NCBI RefSeq assembly: GCF_000374865.1
Contig: NZ_KB895461.1
Coordinates: forward strand, 1 to 64,000
DNA length: 64,000 bases
Origin: Arthrobacter sp. 135MFCol5.1
GTDB lineage: Bacteria > Actinomycetota > Actinomycetes > Actinomycetales > Micrococcaceae
Direction of reading: 5' to 3'
Of this stretch, positions 38,827-48,034 are shown one piece after another (within the stretch, counting starts at the first letter, position 1; the number at the start of each line of letters is the position of its first letter). A program made the translations under genes and the position numbers. A model generated the notes under the pieces. That model had not been told where the DNA came from, did not search any database, and saw only the letters and a program-made list of their open reading frames with translations.

Positions 38827-38880
38827 AAAGACGGTTCTGTCCTCAAAGACGGTTGTGTCTTCAAAGACAGTTGTGTCCTT
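38827..38880 (+). repeat. Tandem repeat, three 18-bp units
   Basis: Units at 38827, 38845 and 38863 share AAAGACGGTTSTGTCYTC with one to three differences each. Units are in phase (multiple of 3) but no real gene contains them. They lie between parS sites 2 and 3. Confidence 0.8.
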
Positions 38881-39308
38881 AGGTTGGTGATATGCCACGT
38901 CTGCGGTTCTTGCGCGCGTTGTAGGGCCACCGACTTCGCCGAAGCCGCACCGTGCTGCTAACGGACTGCTGTGAACCGGGCATCACTAACACTGATCATT
39001 CGCGGGTCCTTGTGCCACGAAGCCAAGAACTCACCTGAACAGAAATCACCAGGCTGGTGTCTTCGATCATCTCGTGACACAGGTGTCGGATCTAGCCAGG
39101 TCAGGTGGTGCACTATCAAAATCAGGCTGTGCGATTTGGTCGAGTGCCCCGATACGGGAGAGTTCGGCTGATGTATGCACTACTACTGCTTTTCCTGAGT
39201 TTCTCTATTTGGCGATGGATTATTGGGATGTACTTTGTCGAAAGTAGCCATCCGTGTGGTTCCGTGTGTGCGGAGACCGTGGCGTGGGCGCCTGCATTGG
39301 CCGTGAAT

Positions 39309-39322
39309 GTTTCACGTGAAAC
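39309..39322. promoter_or_regulatory. parS site 3
   Basis: Perfect palindrome GTTTCACGTGAAAC; only 54 bases from site 4, the closest pair in the array. Confidence 0.95.
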
Positions 39323-39362
39323 GGCGCAGCTACGGGCGGTGGCCGCCGCAATCTAGATATGT

Positions 39363-39376
39363 GTTTCACGTGAAAC
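39363..39376. promoter_or_regulatory. parS site 4
   Basis: Perfect palindrome GTTTCACGTGAAAC with extended symmetry: GT before and AC after lengthen it to GTGTTTCACGTGAAACAC. Confidence 0.95.
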
Positions 39377-40448
39377 ACACCTAGTCGATACTGTCTTTCG
39401 CATGGGGAATCGGAACTCTGAAAGAGCCGGCGGAGCACGCGCATCCAGCTTCACGCGCTGCACTGCGGATGGACCCGAGAGCGGGGCGGACCTCGTGGCC
39501 GGCAAGGACGGATGTTTCCAATCCACCACCTCTGAAATCACTATGCGGCGTGGATGTCCCGCAGCGTCCCGTGCTTCTCCGCGGCGTAGATGGGAAGTGC
39601 ACCGAGTGCAGGTTCGACCCTGGGTTCCACGGTCTTCGTTGGGGACCGGTAGTTCCTGAGCTGTCCTCCATTGGGTACTCGCTCAGTAAGTTGGAGTGCA
39701 GAAGCAGAACTGCGAGGGCGCGTTGGGCCCCGCACTGATCAGGAGTATGACCTAAGCGGTCTTGCTGTTGCTGAGTGCGCCCAATACGCAGTATCGGAAC
39801 AGACATACGGTGTTTACTTAGGTCGTGGAAGAGTCTCGTGGAAGGCGGATCAATGTCGCCTCGACGCTGCCCTGGGGCGTGTGCCACCCTGGAACGGGTT
39901 TGCACGGTCACTTGCACGGAGTCCTTGCGATGAGCATGGGCACCGTGAGTCCCCAACCTTCGATACCTGCTCCGCGGTGACCCTGTCCCCCGGCCTTCGG
40001 CGTCGTCCTGGATAACCATTCTGGGTTTGGCACAGAGGCAAGGGGTGTGGCACCGCACTACCTCCTAGCGGCGCTGCAGAATACAGAGCTGCCGATGGCT
40101 ATTGTTCGGCGGTGTTGGGATTGCGCTCCGGGATGGGGGTTGGAGGGTTCACGGAGGTGTAGTTGCTTCGTTTCGGCGCCCAACCGACACTTTGCCGGGC
40201 GGAGCTCTTCCACGTCGGGTTGGCGCCGCGGGAGGCTGCTGTCCTTAAGAATCTCAACAACCGCCTGGACGCCGTGCGTCGACGTTAGGCAGCGTTGTTT
40301 GGAGCAGTCGCGTTGCACCGGGAAGGCGGCCTAGCTCGGCGCGAATGTATCGGCACCGGGGAACCCTCGAAGTACCCGGAGCGCAACGGGCGATCCCCCG
40401 GAGCGTTTCATCTGCTTCGCTCGGCGGCAGATCATAGGTGGATATTCC

Positions 40449-40469
40449 TGTGGATAACTTTGTGAATAA
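40449..40469 (-). promoter_or_regulatory. DnaA boxes within the parS region
   Basis: TGTGGATAA at 40449-40457 is a perfect box. TGTGAATAA at 40461-40469 differs by one base. Both are on the minus strand, 12 bases apart start to start. Confidence 0.55.
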
Positions 40470-40578
40470 GTTCTGTCCCTGATCCAAAGCTTCGCAGCAT
40501 CTTGTGCTCCGCGACTGGCTGGGGGAAGGCTACAAACGTTGCGGCAACGTAACCCCTAGGCGTGACCGCAACCCTGGC

Positions 40579-40592
40579 GTTTCACGTGAAAC
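40579..40592. promoter_or_regulatory. parS site 5
   Basis: Perfect palindrome GTTTCACGTGAAAC, between the two DnaA-box groups of the parS region. Confidence 0.95.
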
Positions 40593-40794
40593 ATCGTGTT
40601 GCATTGCAGGGCAGCGATAAGCGCACATTTTAAGTGGAAAATGACAACATTTCCGGCGTGTATGAGCTAGATCAGCTAGTACCTTTTCGCGTTCGTTCCC
40701 GGGAATAGGCGGACATGGTGTCTACACGAACACCTTGGGATTCGAATAGGCCGTTGAGGATCTGAGAATCCCTGGAATCGATGATCAGGCCGCC

Positions 40795-40849
40795 TGTGGA
40801 TATCGCTGTGAATAACTCGACAGAGGTCCTGTGGATAACGCGTGCATAA
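40795..40849 (-). promoter_or_regulatory. Second DnaA-box group within the parS region
   Basis: Four same-strand boxes within 55 bases: TGTGGATAT (40795), TGTGAATAA (40807), perfect TGTGGATAA (40830) and CGTGCATAA (40841). Spacing between starts is 12, 23 and 11 bases, close to whole helical turns. Confidence 0.55.
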
Positions 40850-41205
40850 CTCAAGGCGGGATTGCCAAAGAGCGGATCGGTTGCCAGCTCAAGGCCCTCG
40901 GTGATGTCGCTGCAAATTGACCAAGAGGGGAACTTGGATCCGGGGTGGATACGAGATCCAAGGTATCTTCGAAGTTGAACTGCCCCAGCCGGAGCCCATG
41001 GGGGCGAACACTGTTCCGCGTGAGGAGCCTCAGGAATGCCGCCCGTGTAAGAGGCGGAGTCTTCATGTCGCACCGCTCACGGCCAATCCAGCGGTGCCCC
41101 GCAGGTAGATCTTGGACGTGCCAACTCCCAATACCAGTCGGATGCAGGCAGCGGCATGCCCCCACCCCACCCATAAGATCAAGAGGGATATCGGAGCGCG
41201 CCTTC

Positions 41206-41219
41206 GTTTCACGTGAAAC
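41206..41219. promoter_or_regulatory. parS site 6
   Basis: Perfect palindrome GTTTCACGTGAAAC. Confidence 0.95.
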
Positions 41220-42073
41220 ATCGACCCTCTCCCAGACCAAGTCGACCTCAGCGGCCGTACGCGAGCAATGTGAAGTCATCAATGAATAGCCGCGTCGGGA
41301 TGACTGCCGTGTAAGGGCGTGTGCGCTGAACTGCGAGCCAACGACGACGAACCAAAGAGCTCTCAGGCTCGGCGTCGATCCGATGCGTTGGAGGGCCGTT
41401 CGATCATTGACGCGGTGTACCGGTGACAGCGCTGCACGCCCCCTGGGCGAGCTCACGACCCGACGAGGATCTGGCTCATGCGTCCGTGTCACCGGGTGGG
41501 GCCCGCTGGTCCGGGTCAGGAAAGCGTAAAGAGGGGGCGCGGCTCCGCCTGGTCTCCCCCAAGCGCTAGGCAAGCGACCTTGAAGGTCCGAGGGCGGTCT
41601 GTCTGAGAACCCCGTCCCCGCATGGACCGCATTCTTGCCGGCTGAAGCGTGTATGCCCGGGTCCGGAGCAGGATTCGGAGCGTCAAGTTGTGAAGGAGCT
41701 AGGCAGGACAGCACTCTCCCCCGGCCATGGATGGACGCGCCGTACATTTGTGTTTTTCGTCTGGGCCTAAGCAATTTTCAGCTCACCGGTTCGCGCGGTC
41801 GCTGATGCCAGTTCCGATTTCAGCTTGATCTTGGACTTCGTAGGAGCGATGGGAATGAGACCAGAAGTATCAATCGTCCGTTCTCGATGTGTGCAGTTGA
41901 TGATTTTGCTTCTCACAGGAAGCACGAGCAATCACCAGTTTTGCGCAGAAATATATGCCAAATGACTCGCCTCGCACTATCCAAGCCGAGACTCCCCTCC
42001 GCTGTGTCCCGTAGACGGCACGCGATCGCTTGACCCCATCGACGCTTGCCATTTGGGTGACAGCGTCTACGAT

Positions 42074-42087
42074 GTTTCACGTGAAAC
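42074..42087. promoter_or_regulatory. parS site 7
   Basis: Perfect palindrome GTTTCACGTGAAAC. Confidence 0.95.
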
Positions 42088-42358
42088 CCTGGAACCTCAC
42101 ACACATCCGGCTCACATCTGGCGCACCCTCGTACGCTACCGTGCCAGTGTCCCGCGATGTAGAGATGGCGGCCTTGGACAGCTTGAGGTGAGACGCTATG
42201 TCTATTCGGCACAGCACCGGCGTGGCGTAGCTGGTGGCCATAGACGCCCATGGGAGTTAGAGTTCCCCCCGCATCTATGCCCCACGTCCTACAGGTCGGA
42301 ACCATCGACAAGGGACCACGTGCAATCGGGTCAGGGAGACGGGACCGTGCGCGAAGGC

Positions 42359-42372
42359 GTTTCACGTGAAAC
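42359..42372. promoter_or_regulatory. parS site 8
   Basis: Perfect palindrome GTTTCACGTGAAAC, the nearest to trxA and 6.6 kb from site 1. Confidence 0.95.
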
Positions 42373-42464
42373 GTACCTGTCAACAACGATCTACGGTTAC
42401 CCACGCAGTGCCGAATTGTTCAGGGTTGGATAGAAGTAGGCGCTCAAGCACGGCAGGCACTGGA

Positions 42465-42500
42465 CAAAAAAATGGCCCCCGCCAGGCGACGGGAGCCACT
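42465..42500 (-). terminator. Rho-independent terminator of trxBA
   Basis: On the minus strand GGCTCCCG pairs with CGGGGGCC (one mismatch), followed by seven T. It is about 40 bases after the trxA stop. Confidence 0.8.
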
Positions 42501-42538
42501 CTTTGACCTACTTCAGGTGAAGCCAAATAGGCTGCAGT

Positions 42539-42865
42539 TCAGGAGAGGACGTCAGAGAATTCCTTCTCAAAGAACTGCTTCGGCTTTGCGCCGATAACAG
42601 TGCTCTTCACTTCGCCGCCCTGGAACAGGTAGACGGCCGGGATCGAGGTGATGCCGTATTCGGCAGCGATTGCCGGGTTGTCATCCACGTTGACTTTGAC
42701 GACGTCGACTTTCTCGCTGTACTCGACCGAGATCTCGTCAAGGATCGGGCCAAGCTTACGGCAGGGGCCGCACCATTCAGCCCAGAAGTCGACGATGACA
42801 GGCTTTTCGGAGGACAGGACGTCAGTGCCGAAACTTGCGTCAGTTACATCTTTTGCGTTGCTCAT
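42539..42865 (-). CDS. trxA: Thioredoxin
   Basis: 108 residues. The redox motif WCGPC (Cys32, Cys35) is in VDFWAEWCGPCRKLGPIL, with cis-Pro in GITSIPAVYLF. No signal peptide, so cytoplasmic. It reduces protein disulfides with electrons from TrxB, encoded 36 bases upstream on the same strand. Length and motifs are entirely normal. Confidence 0.97.
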   Translation of the reverse strand: MSNAKDVTDASFGTDVLSSEKPVIVDFWAEWCGPCRKLGPILDEISVEYSEKVDVVKVNVDDNPAIAAEYGITSIPAVYLFQGGEVKSTVIGAKPKQFFEKEFSDVLS

Positions 42866-42901
42866 AACCTTGTCTTTCTCTTCGGATAACAGTGTCGCGG
42901 A

Positions 42902-43858
42902 TTATGCGGGCAGATCGGCCAGGTAGTGTTCGACGTCAATAGCCGCAACACATCCTGAACCGGAAGCGGTGATTGCCTGGCGGTACGTCGGGTCAACAAC
43001 GTCGCCGGCAGCGAACACACCCGGGAGGCTTGTCCGGGAACTCCGGCCCTCCACGGCGATGGTGCCCTCGGGTGTCAATTCCAGGACGTCCTTGACCAAA
43101 TCGGTCCGGGGATCGTTGCCGATGGCGACAAAGACACCCGTAACGGCAAGCTCAGACACTGACCCGTCCACCAGGTTATTCAACCGCAGTCCGGTGACTT
43201 TGTCCTCGCCGAGAACGTCCTCTACCGTGCTGTTCCACGCAAAAGTGATCTTCTCGTGTGCGAGTGCACGGTCCGCCATGATTTTGGAAGCCTTGAGCGA
43301 ATCACGGCGGTGTACAACCGTTACGGATTTCGCAAACTTTGTGAGGAAGAGGGCCTCCTCCATTGCTGAGTCGCCGCCGCCAATGACGGCAATGTCCTGG
43401 TCCTTGAAAAAGAAACCATCGCAGGTTGCGCACCAGCTGACACCATGTCCGGACAGGCGCTTTTCGTTGGGAAGCCCCAGTTCCCTGTAGGCCGACCCGG
43501 TGGAAAGGATGACGGCCTTTGCGCTGAAGGTCTCCCCCGTGCCGATGGTGACTTTCTTCACCGGTCCTTGGAGGTCGAGCCCGGTGACATCCTCAAACTG
43601 GATTTCAGTTCCAAACCTGGCGGCCTGCTTCTCAAAGTTCTCCATCAGGTCCGGCCCCATGATTCCTTCAGGGAAACCGGGGTAGTTTTCCACGTCCGTG
43701 GTGTTCATCAGCTCGCCGCCTGCAGTCACTGAACCTGCGAGCAACAGAGGCTTGAGGTTTGCCCGTGCGGTGTACACGGCCGCCGTGTACCCTGCCGGTC
43801 CCGAGCCTACGATGATGACATCACGTACGTCGGACGCCGTGTTTTCTGCGATGGTCAC
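42902..43858 (-). CDS. trxB: Thioredoxin reductase
   Basis: 318 residues from GTG 43858. FAD motif [16 protein letters not shown], active-site CATC (Cys143, Cys146) in [17 protein letters not shown] motif [15 protein letters not shown], and C-terminal [24 protein letters not shown]. It passes electrons from NADPH to TrxA. The open frame upstream has 38 extra codons that are not family-like; GAGG lies ~11 bases before the chosen start. trxB-trxA next to parB/murJ is the mycobacterial order too. Confidence 0.96.
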   Translation of the reverse strand: MTIAENTASDVRDVIIVGSGPAGYTAAVYTARANLKPLLLAGSVTAGGELMNTTDVENYPGFPEGIMGPDLMENFEKQAARFGTEIQFEDVTGLDLQGPVKKVTIGTGETFSAKAVILSTGSAYRELGLPNEKRLSGHGVSWCATCDGFFFKDQDIAVIGGGDSAMEEALFLTKFAKSVTVVHRRDSLKASKIMADRALAHEKITFAWNSTVEDVLGEDKVTGLRLNNLVDGSVSELAVTGVFVAIGNDPRTDLVKDVLELTPEGTIAVEGRSSRTSLPGVFAAGDVVDPTYRQAITASGSGCVAAIDVEHYLADLPA

Positions 43859-44066
43859 TGGAACGTGAACCTCTTCCTTGTTCGACTCGCCTCCCTTTGG
43901 AGGCCGGCCACATGGCACAACCGTGCCCGCGTGCTGAATATTCCAGCGCCCGGACAAGGTGAACCACCGCAAAAGGTACAGGACTATCCTTCGCAGGGCG
44001 CTCTTTCCAGATTACATTCCCCGCGCGCGGCGCCTGTCGCGGCTGTAACAACCGCGGCGTCGAGGC

Positions 44067-45677
44067 TTACTGGACCTTGATTTCTGCCAGGCGGAGACCG
44101 TAACCGTAACGGGTCTTTGGAGCCGCCAGCTTGGGAAGCGAATTGATGGAAACAATCACGTATTGCGCCTGGACCGGCTCGGGAAGGGGCATGTTCAGGT
44201 CCGTGGAGGTGAAACTGCTGGTGCCAATGGACTTGGCTCCATCCAGGGATGGCTGGTCGTTGGTGTACACGGTGATGTTGCCGCCGGATCCCCCGAGCTG
44301 GGAGAGCGTAATGGAAGAAACCGTGGCCTTGCTCTTCAGCTTCACCACCAGCGGAACTCCCTGCGGGGCCAGGCCACCCCAGTTCTCCGTGGCGAACTCC
44401 ATGTCGGACCAGTAGCTGGCGTTGTTGCCGTCGTAAGCCTTGACCAGGTCGCCATCGAATGTGGCAGCAAAGTCGAAGTTCCCCTGCCGGGTCACACTTT
44501 CAATAGCGGGCGGTACCGCGGGCGGAGCTGACGGGGCCGCCTGGGTGGCCGATGCAGACGCCTGCGGTGCGCTGGTGCTGGCGGGCGGAGTGGACTTGGC
44601 CTGGGGCTGCCCTGGGGTGAAGAGGCTGCCAAGGTTGGTGACGGCGAAGATCAGGCCTGCAATCAGCACAACGGCAAGGAGGCCGCCAACCAGCCAGCGC
44701 ATGGAACGGGGCTGGTCGTCGGACTCATCATGGTCGTTGTCGTCGTCTCGATCGGCAAATGCGGTGCCGGCAGCGGCCGGGGCCGCCGCACGGGCAAACA
44801 GGGCGGACCTGCCGTTGCCGCTGCGGGGCTCTTGCGGGGCGTCGCCGTCCTGGTGATCGTCGTCGTCGCCCGATTGGGCGTAGTCGTCGTCAGACCACAA
44901 GGAAACCTTCGGCTTGCCGTCCGAAACGGACTGCTGTGGATGTGCCTGCGTGGTGTCGTTTGGACCGGTGTCCGTATCCGCAGTGTTTGCCGGCTCGAAG
45001 CCGGCGTGCTCGGCTGCAGGCTGTACGGGCTGGGCGGCAGTGGCATCGGGATCCACGTCGGCCGGTCGTCGTCCCGCCGAGGCTGCCGAGGCTGCTGCTG
45101 CACCTGCAGCTGCGGCGCCAGCGGCACCGGTGCGGCCTGAACCCGGGGGTACAGCGGGAGCCTGGCTTGCGGGCCGGACCGTGGGCCTTGGCGGCGCGGC
45201 CGGCGCGGAAGGATAAGGATCAACCTGGCTCGGGTGCGAGTCGGCGTAGTTGATGTACCCGGCGTCGACGTTGTCTTCCTCGTCGTAGGGCTCGGGTTCG
45301 TGGGAACGGGCCTGGCCGAAGATCTCACTGCCCAGCGTGTCCGTGAAGAACGGTTCGACGTAGGGCGGGTTGGATGCCACCACAAGATCCAGGAGGTCTG
45401 CGGCGGAGGTGTGGTTGGTGATGAGGTAAGTGGTGTCTTCGGTGACGCCGAGGTCCAATACCTGTACCGTGCCGGGGCGTTCGCCGGTGGCCACTTCGCG
45501 GGCGCTCTGGGCAACCTGCTCGGTGTTTTCCGGGCCCGCCACCAGGATGCTGACCGGCCGGTTAAGGACCTGGTCCACGCCGTCCAGCACCAGATCGTGG
45601 TCGTGGGAGGCCAATACCGTGGCTGTGACCTTGTAACGGCCACCCAGTACTGATCCGACATCGATCGGGTTGGACAC
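44067..45677 (-). CDS. MurJ-associated pseudokinase-like membrane protein (MviN C-terminal half as separate gene)
   Basis: 536 residues. The N-terminus has kinase-lobe remnants (GSVLGGRYKVTATVLASHDHDLVL, then VLDLGVTEDTTYLITNH) but no catalytic Lys-HRD-DFG set. A long Ala/Pro/Asp-rich linker leads to one helix at ~330-351 (WLVGGLLAVVLIAGLIFAV). An external beta-sandwich domain follows at ~400-536 (AYDGNNASYWSDMEF, PLVVKLKSKATVSSITLSQ, TVYTNDQPSLDGAKSI), resembling F5/8-type C or NPCBM folds. In mycobacterial MviN the same pieces are fused behind the MurJ part; PknB phosphorylates the pseudokinase and FhaA binds it. Here they are a separate gene 164 bases after murJ. The kinase lobe is shortened. 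Confidence 0.82.
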   Translation of the reverse strand: MSNPIDVGSVLGGRYKVTATVLASHDHDLVLDGVDQVLNRPVSILVAGPENTEQVAQSAREVATGERPGTVQVLDLGVTEDTTYLITNHTSAADLLDLVVASNPPYVEPFFTDTLGSEIFGQARSHEPEPYDEEDNVDAGYINYADSHPSQVDPYPSAPAAPPRPTVRPASQAPAVPPGSGRTGAAGAAAAGAAAASAASAGRRPADVDPDATAAQPVQPAAEHAGFEPANTADTDTGPNDTTQAHPQQSVSDGKPKVSLWSDDDYAQSGDDDDHQDGDAPQEPRSGNGRSALFARAAAPAAAGTAFADRDDDNDHDESDDQPRSMRWLVGGLLAVVLIAGLIFAVTNLGSLFTPGQPQAKSTPPASTSAPQASASATQAAPSAPPAVPPAIESVTRQGNFDFAATFDGDLVKAYDGNNASYWSDMEFATENWGGLAPQGVPLVVKLKSKATVSSITLSQLGGSGGNITVYTNDQPSLDGAKSIGTSSFTSTDLNMPLPEPVQAQYVIVSINSLPKLAAPKTRYGYGLRLAEIKVQ

Positions 45678-45841
45678 GTGTTCCTCCTAGACTGTCCGGG
45701 ATTGCCGGCCTCAATGACGCAACCGCCGATCAGGCGCCGCGCACGGCCGAACCCTGACTGCAACTACCCCTGTACCTGTTCGATCCTAGCCGATCAGCCC
45801 CGGACGGCCGTGGAGAAGACCGGCGCCAGACCGCAACGGCA

Positions 45842-47983
45842 TCACTTTTTCCGTGGGCGGCGTTTCTTGAAGTACGGGTTCTCGCCGGCCTTGCCCTGGT
45901 ACGTCCGGCGGCCCGGAAGGGGAATCTGTTCGCTGAGCAGGCCCCCACGCGCCGTGGCGGGCTGCTCCTCACCAGGCAGGTACTCGGCCACCGGCACCTG
46001 CTGGCGGCCGTCGTCGTGCAGGTCCTGGCGGCGCACGCCGCGCTCCGGATCCGGGCCCGCACGGAACGAGACGGCATCGAACTCGCCGGAAATCCGTGGA
46101 ATGAGGCCGGTGTCCACGGAGGTGGTGGCCCGTTCAGGACGGTGCCCGGAGGAACCTGGGGCAGGAGCGGACGACGGCGCGTCCCCGGCTTCAGCAGCGG
46201 GGGCTTGGCCCCCGCGGCCCAGCCGGCCCAGCAGCGGCCGGAGCATGTCGCCCAGTTCGGTGACCCGGAACAGCCGAAGGAGCACGAAGTAGACGCCGAG
46301 CATGACAGGCCCTGCCACCGCGACCGTAAGCAGGGCCTGGAGGCGGCCGCTCCAAGCGAAACCATCAGGGTTGTAGCTGCCCAGCAGCCAGAGGGCGGCC
46401 GAACCGGCGACGGCGGAGCCAAGGGCCGCATAGCCCATGCGGATGTACGAATTGGCGATCCGCGGACCGTCCAGGCTGCCCAGCATGCGCCGCAGGAAGA
46501 CCGCGCTGATGACCACCGAGAGGATGTTGCCCGCCATATACAAAACGGCGATGGCGTAGATGATCTGGCCCACCGGCAGGAATTGGATGGCGAACGCACC
46601 GGCTACATAGACCACAGCCAGCAGCAGCTGCACGTAGAACGGCGTGCGGGCGTCCTCGTTGGCATAGAACACCCGGGACATCATGAAGTTGGCACTCATG
46701 AAGGGGGTGCTGAGGGCAAGGATGGTGAGCGTCTGGGCCAGCATGACGCCGTCCTGGCGCGAGCCGCCGGAGAAGAACATGCCCAGTGGACCCGCCAGGG
46801 CAAACAGCGCCAAGGCGCCGAACACCGTGGCGACGGCCATGGTGCGCAGCCCGTGCGAGAGTGCGTCACGAAGCTCCGCCCGGTTGCCGTCCTGCGAAGC
46901 CCGGGTCATCCGGTTGAACAGGACGGTGGCCAGGGACAGGGCAATAATCGAGTGCGGCAGCAGGTACAGCTGGCTGGCCACCTCCAGGACCGCGTTGCCG
47001 GGGAGGGTGGAGGCGGACGGGTCCCCCGCCTCCTGCAAGCGGATGCGTTCAGCGCCGGGAATGGTGGCGATGCGCATGACATAAAGGAAGGCCAGCTGCC
47101 CGACGGCGGCCGTCAGGAGGGTCCATACGCTCAGCCGCGCAGCGTGCCCCAGCCCCACGCCCCGCCAGCCGAACCGGGGCCGGAGCCCGAGCTTCAGACG
47201 GAAGACCGGCACCAGCAGGATGGCGGTTTGGGACAGTACGCCGATGGTGGAGAACCCGGCCACCAGGAGAGTCTGCGCAGAGCCCCAGTTATCGATGGTG
47301 TGGGCGCTGAACTCGTTGGTCCCGAAGATCCAGATGAACATGCCCAGGCCGGCGATGGCCACCAGGTTGTTCAGGATGGGTGCCCACATAGCCGGACCAA
47401 ACGCGCCGTTGGCGTTCAGGACCTGGGTAAGCAGGGCGTAAAGGCCGTAGAAGAAGATCTGCGGCAGGCACCAGAACGCGAACGTTACCGCGAGGGCCTT
47501 CTGCTGCGGCGAATATCCCTGGGTGGTCAGCTCGATGACCCCCGGCGCGGCCAGCGTCACCAGCGCCGTCAGTCCGAACAGGAGCAGGACAGCGAGCGTC
47601 AGCAGCCGGCTGATGTAGTCCGCTCCCCTGTCCGGGGCCTTGCTTGCCTTGATGATCTGCGGGACCAGCACGGCATTGAAGACACCGCCGGCAACCAAAA
47701 GGAAGATCAGGTTGGGCAGGTTGTTGGCGTTGATGAACGTGTCGTTGACCGTCGAGCCCAGGCCCAGCGCGGTGCCCAGCATCCAGGTCTTACCGAAGCC
47801 CAGGAAACGCGAAACGAGCGTCCCTGCGGCCATGATGGCGCTGGAACGGGACTCGCTGGGACCCGCGGCCGCGGGCTGCGCGGTCTCCGGTGCGGCCGCC
47901 CCGGCGGTGGCGTCGCCGGGTGCGGCATCATCGGGCCGGCCGGACCGGTCGGAAGGAAAGTTGGTAGCTGACATCGAGTTCAT
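45842..47983 (-). CDS. murJ: MurJ/MviN lipid II flippase
   Basis: 713 residues. A disordered ~45-residue start (DDAAPGDATAGAAAPE) is followed by about 14-15 membrane helices of the MOP exporter fold: SRFLGFGKTWMLGTALGLGS, NLPNLIFLLVAGGVFNAVLVPQ, LPHSIIALSLATVLFNRM and NFMMSRVFYANEDARTPFY. A cytoplasmic tail of ~150 residues with basic end (FKKRRPRKK) carries no kinase motifs. It flips lipid II for wall synthesis. Start: ATG 47983 (MNSMSATN); a TTG ten codons upstream is possible. Unlike mycobacterial MviN the pseudokinase is in the next gene. Confidence 0.95.
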   Translation of the reverse strand: MNSMSATNFPSDRSGRPDDAAPGDATAGAAAPETAQPAAAGPSESRSSAIMAAGTLVSRFLGFGKTWMLGTALGLGSTVNDTFINANNLPNLIFLLVAGGVFNAVLVPQIIKASKAPDRGADYISRLLTLAVLLLFGLTALVTLAAPGVIELTTQGYSPQQKALAVTFAFWCLPQIFFYGLYALLTQVLNANGAFGPAMWAPILNNLVAIAGLGMFIWIFGTNEFSAHTIDNWGSAQTLLVAGFSTIGVLSQTAILLVPVFRLKLGLRPRFGWRGVGLGHAARLSVWTLLTAAVGQLAFLYVMRIATIPGAERIRLQEAGDPSASTLPGNAVLEVASQLYLLPHSIIALSLATVLFNRMTRASQDGNRAELRDALSHGLRTMAVATVFGALALFALAGPLGMFFSGGSRQDGVMLAQTLTILALSTPFMSANFMMSRVFYANEDARTPFYVQLLLAVVYVAGAFAIQFLPVGQIIYAIAVLYMAGNILSVVISAVFLRRMLGSLDGPRIANSYIRMGYAALGSAVAGSAALWLLGSYNPDGFAWSGRLQALLTVAVAGPVMLGVYFVLLRLFRVTELGDMLRPLLGRLGRGGQAPAAEAGDAPSSAPAPGSSGHRPERATTSVDTGLIPRISGEFDAVSFRAGPDPERGVRRQDLHDDGRQQVPVAEYLPGEEQPATARGGLLSEQIPLPGRRTYQGKAGENPYFKKRRPRKK

Positions 47984-48034
47984 CGTCTCACCCACCGGCC
48001 CGTAACACCGCAATGACGACGGCGGCGTCCGGGC

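Larger units (their letters stand above)
38004..42538. other. 4.5 kb gene-poor centromere region with parS cluster
   Basis: Between parB and trxA I find no coding region I can support. The open frames (longest ~307 codons, minus strand 40851-41774) lack ribosome sites, family motifs and the GC-rich third-position pattern of neighbours, and the stretch is visibly lower in GC. It holds seven perfect parS sites, two perfect DnaA boxes (40449-40457 and 40830-40838, TGTGGATAA) with near-matches at 40461, 40795, 40807 and 40841, an 18-bp tandem repeat, and terminators at both ends. In mycobacteria this interval carries cwlM and other genes. A centromere role for the region is inferred. Confidence 0.75.

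Noticed and set aside
40851..41774. Minus-strand 307-codon frame in the parS region, the longest there
   Set aside because: It lacks a ribosome site and any conserved motif, has irregular codon use, and reads through a parS site. Treated as chance.
46016..47971. Plus-strand open frame of 651 codons antisense to murJ
   Set aside because: Composition is Gln/Arg/His-rich with no domain; it mirrors the membrane-protein codons of murJ.
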